Both the position numbers and the translations under genes were made by a program. A DNA stretch of 64,000 nt. It comes from Micromonosporaceae bacterium KJ-029 (GTDB lineage: Bacteria; Actinomycetota; Actinomycetes; Mycobacteriales; Micromonosporaceae). Of this stretch, positions 1 through 8,583 are shown piece after piece. The notes below the pieces were generated by a model. That model saw only the letters and a program-made list of their open reading frames with translations, had not been told where the DNA came from and did no database searches. The first letter of the stretch is position 1; the number at the start of each line of letters is the position of its first letter. The stretch covers positions 21,363 through 85,362 of the forward strand of contig BIFP01000003.1 in the NCBI GenBank assembly GCA_005402585.1, written 5' to 3'.

Positions 1-438
1 CGCAGCGAACCCTTCACCGAGGTCAACCGGCTCGCCCAGCAGCTGTTCGGCGTCCCGGCAACCGGGACCTGGTCGAGGCCGGCGGCGATGCCCGCCGACG
101 CATACCGCAACGGCGACGAGTTCGTGATCGCGTTCGACCTTCCCGGCGTCGACGCCGACGCGATCGACATCGACGTGGAACGCAACGTGCTGACCGTGCG
201 CGCCGAGCGCCGCCCCATCGACCTGGGCGAGCAGGCCACGGTGCAGCTGAGCGAACGCCCCCTCGGGGTGTTCTCCCGGCAGCTGTTCCTCGGCGACGCC
301 CTGGACACCGACCACATCGACGCCGCCTATGACAACGGCGTGCTGGTCGTGCGGCTCCCGATCAAGGAGAAGGCCAAGCCCCGCAAGATCAGCGTGGCCG
401 GGCGGGAACACACCGAGCGGAAGGTGATCACCGGCTGA
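1..438 (+). CDS. Hsp20/alpha-crystallin small heat-shock protein (5' end outside window)
   Basis: Small heat-shock chaperone that holds unfolding proteins in the cytoplasm. The frame is open from base 1, and the residues before the first ATG ([11 protein letters not shown], then AMPADAYR) match the N-terminal region of actinobacterial Hsp20 proteins, so the start lies upstream and about 145 codons are visible. The alpha-crystallin core is clear: [22 protein letters not shown], then NVLTVRAER, then a GVLVVRLP strand near the C-terminus, followed by a basic tail. No terminator follows directly. Family call is firm; regulation cannot be judged because the promoter is outside the window. Confidence 0.93.
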   Translation, partial: RSEPFTEVNRLAQQLFGVPATGTWSRPAAMPADAYRNGDEFVIAFDLPGVDADAIDIDVERNVLTVRAERRPIDLGEQATVQLSERPLGVFSRQLFLGDALDTDHIDAAYDNGVLVVRLPIKEKAKPRKISVAGREHTERKVITG

Positions 439-503
439 CCTGGCGGTTCGCCAGGGCCAGCCTCCCTCCCCAGTAAGACCGGACGTGGCGGGTGGTGACC
501 GGC

Positions 504-797
504 ATGACCAGTGATCCCGTAGCGCAGGCGGGCACCGCGTTGTCCCCCGAGTGGGACCGCGGCTTCGACGAAGCGTTCACCGAACTGATCTGCGGCGACC
601 CCGATCTGGTCCGCGCCGAGTTCGACGCCCTCATCGGCGCCAGCTTCGACGAACCACCCCCGCCCCCGACGCCACCCGCCCCGTCCACCGCCCAGCCGGC
701 ACCTTCCCATCCGCAACCCGACGCCTTGCCGACACCGGCGGCATACGACCGGCGCCCGCCCGGTGCCACCGGCAACAACCCACGATCGCCGCCCTGA
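504..797 (+). CDS. Small hypothetical protein with acidic N-terminus and Pro-rich tail
   Basis: A 97-residue protein of unknown function. The N-terminal half (MTSDPVAQAG, then EWDRGFDEAF, then DPDLVRAEFDALI) is acidic and predicted helical. The C-terminal half is a low-complexity Pro/Ala/Thr region. Acidic coding bias continues past the Hsp20 stop, which supports translation. Start chosen at ATG 504; an in-frame GTG at 492 is the alternative. It lies 65 bp after hsp20 on the same strand and may be co-transcribed. A strong hairpin follows at 867-902. I recall similar short helical proteins in actinomycetes but cannot name a function. Confidence 0.6.
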   Translation: MTSDPVAQAGTALSPEWDRGFDEAFTELICGDPDLVRAEFDALIGASFDEPPPPPTPPAPSTAQPAPSHPQPDALPTPAAYDRRPPGATGNNPRSPP

Positions 798-866
798 CAC
801 CCGACGTCGTCAGCTCCACGAACGGCCAGCACCGTCCCCGGGCCCTGATTCCACCTCCCCACCGCG

Positions 867-902
867 CCCTTGGGGCCGACACGAGACCGTCGGCCCCAAG
901 GG
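867..902 (+). terminator. Strong hairpin, probable terminator
   Basis: A 14-bp perfect stem (CCCTTGGGGCCGAC pairing with GTCGGCCCCAAGGG) around an 8-nt loop lies 70 bp after the small hypothetical gene. There is no U-tract, as is usual in high-GC actinobacteria. It probably ends the hsp20-side transcript. Confidence 0.65.
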
Positions 903-1230
903 GCGACACGGCGAAGAGAAAGGAGGGTCGAACGCGGTTCCGAGAGACGGAGATTGAGCATGCGGCCCCAGCCGCGAAACCTGGCCTGACCAGGACGCTG
1001 GAGCGATAGCTCAGCGTTGAAATCGATGCCGGGATCGTTGTCACCGGGCCAATCAGCACCACGACGAGCTCACCAGCCCCGCAGCGGCTACCCCGACTCC
1101 TGCGTTCTGCCGCCACCGAGCGCTACGAACCATCACCGCCGGGCTCGTTGTTGCTTGGTCGCGTCGCAGTGTCACGCCGCCTCGGGACTGTCAGAATCGT
1201 AAGGAGCCGGTACGCGGGCGAGGAGAAGTC
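903..1230. other. Gene-free stretch before the Ddn-like gene
   Basis: No reading frame with convincing coding character is seen on either strand. The last 25 bases carry GAGGAGAAG, the ribosome-binding site of the next gene. Confidence 0.5.
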
Positions 1231-1638
1231 ATGAGCGACTGGAACGAAAAGATCATCGTTGAGTTTCGCGCCAACGGTGGGCAGGTGGGCGGTCAGTTCG
1301 CTGGCGCACCGCTGCTGCTGTTGCACACGGTCGGCGCCAAGAGCGGCCAACCTCGCGTGAACCCGGTGATGTACCAGAAGGTGGACGGCGGCTACGCCGT
1401 GTTCGCGTCCAAGGGCGGTGCTCCCACCAATCCCGACTGGTACCACAACCTGCTCGCTCATCCGCAGGTCCAAGCGGAGATCGGTACGGGCAAGGTCGAG
1501 TTGGTCGCCAGAGTTGCCGCCGGGGACGAGCGGGAACGGATCTGGAGCGCGCAGAAGGCCGCGTATCCAGGCTTTGCCGACTACGAGCGGAACACCAGCC
1601 GGCAGATCCCCGTCGTCGTGCTGGAACCTGCGCCGTAG
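1231..1638 (+). CDS. Ddn/DUF385-type deazaflavin (F420)-dependent nitroreductase family protein
   Basis: A 135-residue single-domain split-beta-barrel protein of the F420-dependent Ddn family, typical of actinobacteria; members reduce quinones, nitro compounds or other acceptors with F420H2. Family features seen: LLLLHTVGAKSGQPRVNPVMY (the TxGxKSG..R segment that binds cofactor phosphate), then FASKGGAPTNPDWYHNL, then the C-terminal YPGFADYERNTSRQIPVVVLEP. Length is normal. A good ribosome-binding site (GAGGAG) lies 5 nt before the ATG. It stands alone, so the substrate cannot be inferred from neighbours. Confidence 0.9.
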   Translation: MSDWNEKIIVEFRANGGQVGGQFAGAPLLLLHTVGAKSGQPRVNPVMYQKVDGGYAVFASKGGAPTNPDWYHNLLAHPQVQAEIGTGKVELVARVAAGDERERIWSAQKAAYPGFADYERNTSRQIPVVVLEPAP

Positions 1639-1679
1639 GCAGAGACGTACAGGGCAGGTGGGAGCACTATCGTTCTGGC

Positions 1680-2177
1680 GTGCACATCCGTTTTGACATC
1701 CCAGCCGATCCCGCCTACCCGGGCCGCGTGGCCGCTGCGCTCAGCAGGGTTCGGCTGCGCAGGTACGGCTACATCGGCGCGGTGCTGGCGGCGATCGGGG
1801 CGATCGGTTTCGCCGTCTCGCGTGGGTTCGCGTGGGGCGACCAGATCTCGCCGCTCTGGATAACGATGATCCTGGGTGGCTTCCTGTCGATGCTGTACTC
1901 ACCGTGGGTGCGGCTGCGCGCCCGGCGCCGCTCCAGTCGCTACGCTGTCGAGGGCGCCTACGACATCACCGACGACAACATCATGATGCGCAGCGGCTCG
2001 GAGTCCGGCGGCATCGCCTGGGACGGGGTCGCCCAGGTACGGGACACCCCTGAGTTCTGGATCGTGTACGTCGGCCGGATGCCGGCGACCGTGATCCCAC
2101 GCCGCTTGATGTCCGCCGAGGACGCCGAGACGTTGCGAGCCTTTATGGCCGAACGTGGGTTGCTCCAGCTTCGGTGA
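1680..2177 (+). CDS. YcxB-like membrane protein
   Basis: A 165-residue protein with two adjacent hydrophobic segments (residues about 30-45 and 60-75) followed by a cytosolic C-terminal domain. That domain contains YDITDDNIMMRS, then GIAWDGVAQVRDTPEFWIVYVG, then a PRRLMSAEDAETLRAFM end. This order is typical of the YcxB-like family, whose function is unknown. The GTG at 1680 is used, 41 bp after the Ddn-like gene, so the two may share a transcript. Confidence 0.78.
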   Translation: MHIRFDIPADPAYPGRVAAALSRVRLRRYGYIGAVLAAIGAIGFAVSRGFAWGDQISPLWITMILGGFLSMLYSPWVRLRARRRSSRYAVEGAYDITDDNIMMRSGSESGGIAWDGVAQVRDTPEFWIVYVGRMPATVIPRRLMSAEDAETLRAFMAERGLLQLR

Positions 2178-2336
2178 ACCCAAAGGCGCCGCCAGAGAAC
2201 CTGCCCTGTTCGTCAACGACGAGGCATGGTGGTGGAACGACGCGGCCGGGCAAGCCGCCGGGGCGATCGCGTCGGGCGGCCGATCGGACGTGAGGCGCGG
2301 CGCCTCGTCTCCGGGCGGATGCGCACAGCCCGGTCT

Positions 2337-3122
2337 CTAACGCTCGGCGTCATCGGTGCGGTGCCGGGCGCCGGCGATGAACGTGTCGAGCACCGGCCCG
2401 TGCAGCACGCCGCCGGGCAGCGGATCGCGCCGCGCCCGCGCCACCAGGCGCGGCACGGGCAGTCGGTGCGGGCGCGGCGCCGCAGCGAGCACCACGTTGC
2501 CGTACCGCCGGCCGCGCAGCATCCGCCGGTCGGCGACGACACACACGTCGGCGAAGACCGCCCGCAGGGTGGCCGCCTGCACCCGGGTGAGGACCAGGGG
2601 CGGCAGGTCGGTCACGTTGACCAGGTAGATACCGTCCGGTCGCAGCACCCGCGCGACCTCGGCAGCGAATGCCACGGTGGCTACGTGCGGTGGCATCCGG
2701 GCCGCCCGATAGATGTCGGCGAACACCAGGTCGTACGCGCCGGCGGGCGCAGCGACGACTGCCTCCCGCGCGTCGGCGACCTGGATCTCGACACCGGCCG
2801 GTCGGGGCGGCAGGTCGCGCGCCACCAGTTCGACCACAGCCGGATCCCGCTCGACGACCACCTGTGCCGAGCCAGGCCGGGTCGCGGCGACATAACGTGG
2901 CAGCGTCAAAGCGCCGCCGCCGAGGTGCAGCACGTCCAGCGGATCACCGGCCGGCGCGGCGAGATCGGCCACGGCGGCCATCCGGCGGACGTACTCGAAG
3001 TGCAGGTATGTCGGATCGGCAAGATCCACGTACGACTGTTCGACGCCACCAGCGAGGAGCGTACGCCCGGTGGGCCGGGCCGGGTCGACGGCCAACTCGA
3101 GCCGGTCGTCGGTTGCCTCCAT
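2337..3122 (-). CDS. Spermidine-synthase-like SAM-dependent aminopropyl/methyltransferase fold protein
   Basis: A 261-residue Rossmann-fold protein related to soluble spermidine synthase (SpeE) relatives common in actinobacteria. Visible elements: THLHFEYV-like segment (TYLHFEYVRRM), nucleotide-binding loop DVLHLGGGALTLPRY, acidic strand end QVVVERDPAVVEL, then QVADAREAVV and a DLVFADIY catalytic-loop equivalent. The classical SpeE YxE/GGGDG pattern is modified to GGGALT, so true spermidine synthesis is doubtful. The ATG at 3122 is chosen because the family N-terminus begins there; the frame remains open for 98 more codons upstream without family similarity. Confidence 0.82.
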   Translation of the reverse strand: MEATDDRLELAVDPARPTGRTLLAGGVEQSYVDLADPTYLHFEYVRRMAAVADLAAPAGDPLDVLHLGGGALTLPRYVAATRPGSAQVVVERDPAVVELVARDLPPRPAGVEIQVADAREAVVAAPAGAYDLVFADIYRAARMPPHVATVAFAAEVARVLRPDGIYLVNVTDLPPLVLTRVQAATLRAVFADVCVVADRRMLRGRRYGNVVLAAAPRPHRLPVPRLVARARRDPLPGGVLHGPVLDTFIAGARHRTDDAER

Positions 3123-3439
3123 GACCAGGCAGGCTAGTCCACCCGCCCGTGGAACTGCCGTGGGCCGAGGAGTCTCGCGGTCCGGGCGGAGCCGCGTCAG
3201 GCCGTCAGCGGGAAGTGCGCTCCACGCCCGGTCGGAGCCGGGAGATCGGCACCGGAGATGCGGACCATCACCAGGGGTTCGCCCGGCGGATGGTGGCCGA
3301 GGTGGTCCGGTGGCTGACACGAAGGAGAGGAATCTCCTGAGCTTCTCGTGGGTTAGGTTCACACCCGGCTCGGCAACGGTGGGCCTGGCCAGCCGCCGGG
3401 GAAGGGCGCCTTTCACGGTCGGACGGAAGCGGAGGTGGC
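3123..3439. other. Divergent intergenic region
   Basis: This 317-bp stretch separates the divergent spermidine-synthase-like and VanZ genes and must hold both promoters. Reading frames through it lack coding character. The VanZ ribosome-binding site GGAGGTGGC is at its right end. Confidence 0.45.
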
Positions 3440-4039
3440 ATGGTCAAGGGGTGGCCCGGTTGGGTCGGCACGTTCACCGGCGTGGTACTCATCACGGTGG
3501 CCGTGCTGCCGTTGGCCGCGCTGGCGGTGTGGGCTCTGGCACGCCGTCGGAGTGTCACCGGCACCACTCCGGCGTCGGCGTGGCGGATGTCGCTGGCCGA
3601 GGTCGGCATCGTCTACGGGACGGTGCCGTGGGTATGGATGATCATGTTGCCGGGCGCCCAGGCCGGCGCCGTCCCCGGTCGAGTCAGCCTGGTTCCGCTG
3701 CGGGATCTGCTCACGATCCTCACCGACGGGAGGCCGCTGACGGCGACGGTCCAGATCGTCGGCAACCTGCTGGTGTTCGCGGCGCTGGGGTTGCTCGCCC
3801 CGCTGCGGTTCGCGGCGCTGGCGTCGGTACCCCGGATCCTGGCACTCGCGGCGGGCTGCTCGGCCCTGGTCGAGACCGCGCAGTACGTCCTGCAGCTGGA
3901 CCGGGTGTCCTCCGTGGACGACGTACTGCTCAACGCCGCCGGCGCCGGGCTGGCCGCGCTGGCGTCGCGCCGCTGGTGGCGCCCTACGGCCGAAGCGGCG
4001 TCAGACCGACCTCGATCGGCCACGGCACCGGTACGCTGA
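3440..4039 (+). CDS. VanZ-family membrane protein
   Basis: A 199-residue integral membrane protein. Hydrophobic segments lie at about residues 10-33, 50-70, 100-125 and 130-150. The family signatures are VSLVPLRDL, then VGNLLVFAALGLLAPLRF, then the acidic ETAQYVLQLDRVSSVDDVLLNAAGAGLG-like block (ETAQ...R..SVDDVLLN.AG). VanZ homologues contribute to teicoplanin resistance in vanA clusters, but orphan copies like this are usually of unknown role. GGAGG lies 6 nt before the ATG. It is convergent with the next gene. Confidence 0.88.
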   Translation: MVKGWPGWVGTFTGVVLITVAVLPLAALAVWALARRRSVTGTTPASAWRMSLAEVGIVYGTVPWVWMIMLPGAQAGAVPGRVSLVPLRDLLTILTDGRPLTATVQIVGNLLVFAALGLLAPLRFAALASVPRILALAAGCSALVETAQYVLQLDRVSSVDDVLLNAAGAGLAALASRRWWRPTAEAASDRPRSATAPVR

Positions 4040-4127
4040 GCCGCACCCGGTACGCCCGATCCCACCGTGCTGACACGGCCACTTGACCAGCGCAGACGGC
4101 AGTTTTCGGCGCCCGCAGGGCCGGGTT

Positions 4128-4460
4128 TCAGCCCTCGATCGGCGGGCGGTCGCTGTTGAGGTGGAACGCGCGCTCCTCGGCCTCCTGACGGGCCACGACG
4201 AAGTCGCCCTGCCAGTCCTGAGCGTCGTCCGGGATACGCGCGACCACGTGCTCACCGTGTATCCGGCCGTCCGCGTCAGTCAGGGTGACCCCGACGACGG
4301 TGTGCCCACGCCCCGGTATGGCGTAGTGACGCACCGCCCAACGGGCGGACATCTGCGAAGCATGGCGTCGGCGTCGGGCACCGGCCGTCACGGCCAGGGA
4401 AACCAGCAGGACGACGGTGAGCACGAGGATGGAGACGGCCAGGAACGCGATGATCCGCAC
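4128..4460 (-). CDS. Small membrane-anchored hypothetical protein
   Basis: A 110-residue protein. Residues 4-27 form one transmembrane helix (IIAFLAVSILVLTVVLLVSLAV) followed by a positively charged GARRRRHA stop-transfer. The rest is soluble, with repeated beta-strand-like stretches (TVVGVTLTDADG, VVARIPDD). I do not recognise a family. The clean N-terminal anchor, good codon bias and convergent arrangement with VanZ support it as real. Confidence 0.62.
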   Translation of the reverse strand: MRIIAFLAVSILVLTVVLLVSLAVTAGARRRRHASQMSARWAVRHYAIPGRGHTVVGVTLTDADGRIHGEHVVARIPDDAQDWQGDFVVARQEAEERAFHLNSDRPPIEG

Positions 4461-4905
4461 CCACCCGAGGCTACCGTGCTTCGTGCCGGCGGTGCACGGT
4501 ACGGAGGCGTCGACAGGCAGCCCGGAATGCGATCAGGACCGGTCGCCGTCACGGGAGAACCAGCGACGAATCGCTGTTGATCTGGTCGGGATGGCCGGAT
4601 TCGAACAAGCACATTCGCTTATCGGGAAAGGCTTTATCGACGCCAACAGCCGCCTGGTCATCGCGGCTGGGATACTGTGGCGCACATCACAAAGCGGCAG
4701 GCCCGAAACCGAGCCCGACTGACGTCTTTCTCTTGCCGAAAGCCTCTATTGAGGGTCCTGGTGTGGCGCTGGAGCGCGGTAACGCGTCCCCCTCTACCTC
4801 GCCTAGGGGCCGGCCATTGTCTTGGCAGAATCGACCTCTGAGCGCTGTTGATATTGCGCATCGGCCGCTGGTCCGACCGCCGGGGCCGGTAATACGGTCG
4901 GCCGC
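4461..4905. other. Gene-free stretch with lower GC
   Basis: No credible gene is seen in this 445-bp interval between the small membrane protein and the MFS gene. It contains a tRNA-3'-end-like block at 4583-4606. Parts of 4600-4760 are visibly less GC-rich than the neighbouring genes, consistent with a scar of mobile DNA. Confidence 0.45.
4583..4606 (-). repeat. tRNA 3'-end-like fragment, possible attachment-site scar
   Basis: Read on the minus strand this is GTTCGAATCCGG followed by CCATCCCGACCA: a T-loop, T-stem 3' strand, acceptor 3' strand and an encoded CCA end. It closely resembles the end of an actinobacterial proline tRNA (which ends CCACCCCGACCA). No matching acceptor 5' strand, D-arm or anticodon arm is found in the next 80 bases, so it is not a complete tRNA. 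Such fragments are left as att sites when integrative elements use a tRNA gene. Confidence 0.4.
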
Positions 4906-6138
4906 ATGCCCGAACGGACCGTGTTGGAACTGAGGCCTTACCGGGACGCCCTCGCGCTACCGGGGTTGCGTCCCCTTCTGCTGGTCGCGGTCCTGGCCCG
5001 GGTGCCGGTGGCCGCCACGGCGGTGGTGATGACGCTGCACGTGCTCGATCTGGGCCACGGCTATTTCGCCGCCGGACTGGTCGGGGCGACGATAACGGTC
5101 GGTTCGGCGCTCGGCGCACCACTGCTGGGCAGGCTGGTCGACCGCCGTGGCCTGCGGCCGATGCTGCTGCTGACCACGGCGGTCTCGGCGCTGTTCTGGG
5201 CGACGGCGCCGGTCCTGCCGTACCCGGTGCTGCTCGGCACCGCTTTCGTCGGCGGGCTGCTCGCCCTCCCGGTCTTCTCCGTGGTCCGGCAGTCGATCGC
5301 CGCGCTGGTCCCGCCGACCCACCGTCGTCAGGCGTACGCGCTGGACTCGATGTCGGTCGAGGTCAGCTTCATGATCGGGCCGGCGGGGGCGGTGGCCCTG
5401 GCCACCGGTGTCTCGCCCACCCTGACCATGTACGCCGTCGGCGGCGGCATCGTGCTGGCCGGACTCACCCTGCTGGTGCTCAACCCACCGACCCGGGCCT
5501 GGGACGAGGAGACGACTTCGGCGCAGCCGGTGCCCCGCCGGCAGTGGCTGACCCCACGGCTGCTCGGGCTGCTCGCCGGTGGTGCGGCCAGCACGCTGGT
5601 AATCGCCGGCACCGATGTGGCGGTGGTGGCGGTGCTGCGTGACGCCGGTCAGGTCGACTGGACCGGTGTGGTGCTGGCCCTCTGGGCCTCGTACTCGTTG
5701 GTCGGCGGCTTCACTTACGGTGCGCTGTCCCGCCCGGTGCCGTCGCTGAGCCTTACCGTGGTGCTTGGTCTGGTCACCATTCCGGTCGGTCTGGGCAGCG
5801 GCGAATGGTGGCTGCTGGCCCTGGCGCTGCTGCCGTCCGGAGCGCTCACGGCGCCGACCGTAGCCGCCACCGCCGACGCGGTGAGCCGGCTAATGCCTGC
5901 GAGCGTACGGGGTGAGGCGATGGGCATGCACGGCTCGGCGATGACGGTGGGGCTGGCGCTCGGCGCCCCGCTGGCCGGGGCGGTGATCGATGCCACCGCG
6001 CCGGCCTGGGGCTTCGCCGCGACGGGCCTGCTCGGCGCGTTGATCGCGCTGGCGGTGCTGCCGACCGGGTTGCGTCACCGGAGATCTGCCGCCGCCACCG
6101 TTGCTCCCACACCCGATTCTGCTCCCGTCCGATCGTGA
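4906..6138 (+). CDS. MFS transporter (12-TM efflux type)
   Basis: A 410-residue major facilitator superfamily protein with regularly spaced hydrophobic helices over the whole length. The loop 2-3 signature is present as GRLVDRRGLRPMLLL (the GxLaDrxGrrrxl motif), and a TM5-like segment contains GPAGAVALATG. A charged central loop at about residues 200-215 (TRAWDEETTSAQPVPRRQW) splits two six-helix halves. It is probably a proton-driven drug or metabolite exporter. It is monocistronic and convergent with the methyltransferase downstream, so no substrate can be inferred. Confidence 0.88.
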   Translation: MPERTVLELRPYRDALALPGLRPLLLVAVLARVPVAATAVVMTLHVLDLGHGYFAAGLVGATITVGSALGAPLLGRLVDRRGLRPMLLLTTAVSALFWATAPVLPYPVLLGTAFVGGLLALPVFSVVRQSIAALVPPTHRRQAYALDSMSVEVSFMIGPAGAVALATGVSPTLTMYAVGGGIVLAGLTLLVLNPPTRAWDEETTSAQPVPRRQWLTPRLLGLLAGGAASTLVIAGTDVAVVAVLRDAGQVDWTGVVLALWASYSLVGGFTYGALSRPVPSLSLTVVLGLVTIPVGLGSGEWWLLALALLPSGALTAPTVAATADAVSRLMPASVRGEAMGMHGSAMTVGLALGAPLAGAVIDATAPAWGFAATGLLGALIALAVLPTGLRHRRSAAATVAPTPDSAPVRS

Positions 6139-6254
6139 TCTAGACCCCCGGCCCCCGGCCTGACGGATTCCCACGCGCCCCGACCCGGGTGCTGCCGGCG
6201 CGGTCCGGCCTGGCGTTGGTTCCGGTGCGGCCAGCCGCCGGACCGCAGCGCCGG

Positions 6255-7001
6255 TCAGCGGCGGATCAGTGCGAAGACACCCCAGCCCAGGTACTCGCGT
6301 CGGTAGCGGACGTGGCGCAGTGGGTCGTCGGTCAGCTCCTGTCGCAACTCGCCGGCGAGCGGGTCGTCCGGGTTGGCGTCCAACCAGCGGCGCAGGTTGA
6401 GCCAGTGCGCCGCCCCGTAGCGGTCCCAGCTGTCCTGGTCGGCCAGCACCATCTCGACCAGGTCCCAGCCCTGGTCGCCGAAGAGCCGGACCAGGCCGGG
6501 CAGGTCCCGGAAGTCCTCCCGGGTCGTGGCGTGGCAGCCCTCGATGGTCTCCTGGTCGGGCGGGTCGATCCGCCAGTAGGGCTCGCCGACCAGCGCGATG
6601 CCGCCCGGACGCAACCCCCGGGCCAGGATCTCCAGCGTGCCGGCGACGCCGCCGCCGATCCAGGTGGCACCGACGCAGGCCGCCACGTCGACCGGCTTGT
6701 CGGGTACGTGGGACGCGGCGTCGCCGTGAACGAAGCTGACCCGCCCGGCCACGCCCAGCTCGACGGCCCGGTCACGGGCGGCGGCGACGAAGGCGGTGCT
6801 GATGTCGACGCCGGTGCCGACGACGCCGTGGTCGCGGGCCCAGGTGCAGAGCAGCTCGCCCTTGCCGCTGCACAGGTCGAGAATCGACGTCCCCGGCGGC
6901 AGTTTCAGCACCCGGCCCAGGGTGGCCAGCTTGCCGGCATCGAACGGGTTGAGGATACGCAGGTCACCCTCGCGGATGACGAAGCTACGTGGTAGGTCCA
7001 T
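6255..7001 (-). CDS. Class I SAM-dependent methyltransferase
   Basis: A 248-residue cytosolic methyltransferase. Motif I is SILDLCSGKGELLCTWA (DxCSGKG), the acidic post-I residue is in GTGVDIS, followed by VSFVHGDAASHV and motif IV-like VDVAACVGATWIGGG, then LRPGGIALVGEPYWR. The last third (DSWDRYGAAHWLNLRRWLDANPDDPLA) matches a widespread uncharacterised family of actinobacterial and proteobacterial methyltransferases. ATG 7001 is chosen because MDLPRSFVIREGDLRI is the family N-terminus. Substrate unknown. Confidence 0.86.
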   Translation of the reverse strand: MDLPRSFVIREGDLRILNPFDAGKLATLGRVLKLPPGTSILDLCSGKGELLCTWARDHGVVGTGVDISTAFVAAARDRAVELGVAGRVSFVHGDAASHVPDKPVDVAACVGATWIGGGVAGTLEILARGLRPGGIALVGEPYWRIDPPDQETIEGCHATTREDFRDLPGLVRLFGDQGWDLVEMVLADQDSWDRYGAAHWLNLRRWLDANPDDPLAGELRQELTDDPLRHVRYRREYLGWGVFALIRR

Positions 7002-7264
7002 GGCCGGGCACGGTAGGCGCCCCCGACCGGCCTCCCCAACCACATTTTCGGGGCGGGTTCACATGAACGTAAGCATCACTTGTCTCTCGGCTACCGAGTG
7101 AGACGTTTCTCCGTGAGCAGGGGCAGTGGTGAGGAAGACTGGCACCACGAGCGGTAGTTCGCCTTCTCGGTCGCGCTGCACGACACGGACCGCCTGTGTC
7201 TGCCAGATGTCGGCTGGTGCTGAAGCCGGCAACGCGACCGGTGTGGCTTACAGGAGTGGAAAGG

Positions 7265-8308
7265 ATGAGCGATACCGATCTTGGCGCCCGCAGCGCGCGC
7301 GGCAGCGAGTACGCCGACCTGTCCCGCCTGGTCCGGAAGGCCGGTCTCCTCGACCGGCGGCCCGGTCGCTACGCGTTGCGCGCGACGGTGGTGCTGGGTT
7401 GTCTCGCAGTGGTGGGCGTGGTGTTCGTCCGGCTCGGGCAGTCGTGGTGGCAGACGGCGGTCGCCGCCGCCGCCGCGGTGCTGCTGGCGCAGTTGGCGTT
7501 CCTCGGTCACGACGCCGGGCATCGGCAGATCTTCCGCTCGCGCCGGGCGAACGACGTGGTCGGCCTGGTCTGCGGCAACCTGTTGACCGGGATCAGTTAC
7601 GGCTGGTGGGTCGACAAGCACAACCGCCACCATGCCCATCCGAACACCGAAGGCCACGATCCCGACATTGCGGTGGCTCCGCTGTCCTTCACGCCGGGTC
7701 AGGCCGCGACGCAGCGCGGGCTCCGGGCGCTGTTCGTCCGGCACCAGGCGGCGCTGTTCTTCCCTCTGCTGCTGTTGGAAGGTCTGCACCTGCACGCCAA
7801 CAGCGTCCGGGCGGTCGTCGTCGACCGCGGACTCCGACACCGACCAGCCGAGGTCGGCCTGCTCGCCCTGCACCTCGCCGGCTACCTCACGCCCGTGTTC
7901 CTGCTCCTGAGCGTTCCGCAGGCGATCGCCTTCATCCTGATCAACCAGGGCCTGTTCGGCCTTTACCTGGGCAGCTCCTTCGCCCCCAACCACAAGGGGA
8001 TGCCCATTCTGACCGAGGCCGACAACCTCGATTACCTGCGCCGACAGGTCCTCACCTCCCGCAACGTCCGCGGCGGCCGTCTCCTCGACGCACTACTCGG
8101 TGGGCTCAACTACCAGATCGAACACCACCTGTTCCCCAGCATGCCGCGACCGAACCTGCGCCACGCCCAGCCGATGGTTCGCCAGTTCTGCGTCGAACAT
8201 GGCATCTCGTACCACGAAACCACCCTGGCTCAGTCCTGGGCGCAGGCGCTGGCACACCTTCGAACGATCGGCACCCGACCCAGCCGACCGGAGGATGACA
8301 CAGGCTAG
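7265..8308 (+). CDS. Membrane fatty-acid (acyl) desaturase
   Basis: A 347-residue membrane di-iron desaturase that inserts a double bond into an acyl chain. The three His boxes are complete: HDAGH (82-86), HNRHH (119-123) and QIEHH (284-288). The Gln in the third box is typical of front-end and DesA3-type linoleoyl-CoA-like desaturases. Hydrophobic segments flank the boxes (about 45-80, 210-245). ATG 7265 follows GGAAAGG. The gene ends 275 bp before the FAAL-starting megasynthase on the same strand, so it may supply or modify the fatty acyl starter (inference). Electron donors are not encoded nearby. Confidence 0.9.
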   Translation: MSDTDLGARSARGSEYADLSRLVRKAGLLDRRPGRYALRATVVLGCLAVVGVVFVRLGQSWWQTAVAAAAAVLLAQLAFLGHDAGHRQIFRSRRANDVVGLVCGNLLTGISYGWWVDKHNRHHAHPNTEGHDPDIAVAPLSFTPGQAATQRGLRALFVRHQAALFFPLLLLEGLHLHANSVRAVVVDRGLRHRPAEVGLLALHLAGYLTPVFLLLSVPQAIAFILINQGLFGLYLGSSFAPNHKGMPILTEADNLDYLRRQVLTSRNVRGGRLLDALLGGLNYQIEHHLFPSMPRPNLRHAQPMVRQFCVEHGISYHETTLAQSWAQALAHLRTIGTRPSRPEDDTG

Positions 8309-8583
8309 GGCCCGTGTCGTTCAAAGGTCGGTCAGTGGGACAGACGCCGCCATTGGCCGCTGTCGAGGTGAAGCTCCGATTAGAACGGTCTCTCCCTCGA
8401 CATCTCCGTGAAGTGCAGGCGATCTTCGCCCTCGGCGACCGATCTGGCCGTGATGTCGTCACGCACGACGACCGGTCCCTGCGCGTTCCGTCGAGATGCA
8501 GGATCGTGCTGCCTCTGCCCACGGCGTAGTCGGAGGTGCCCCAGATGTCGTGGGTGTAGTTCCAGGGCCACTACCATCCTGCT

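Noticed and set aside
1017..1202. 61-codon plus-strand frame before the Ddn-like gene
   Set aside because: No ribosome-binding site, no domain and low-complexity composition.
2337..3122. True spermidine synthase
   Set aside because: The nucleotide loop and active-site pattern depart from SpeE, and no polyamine genes are nearby; only the fold is supported.
4583..4670. Complete tRNA gene on the minus strand
   Set aside because: Only the T-arm 3' strand and acceptor 3' end are present. No acceptor 5' strand complementary to CATCCCG and no anticodon arm occur at the required distance.
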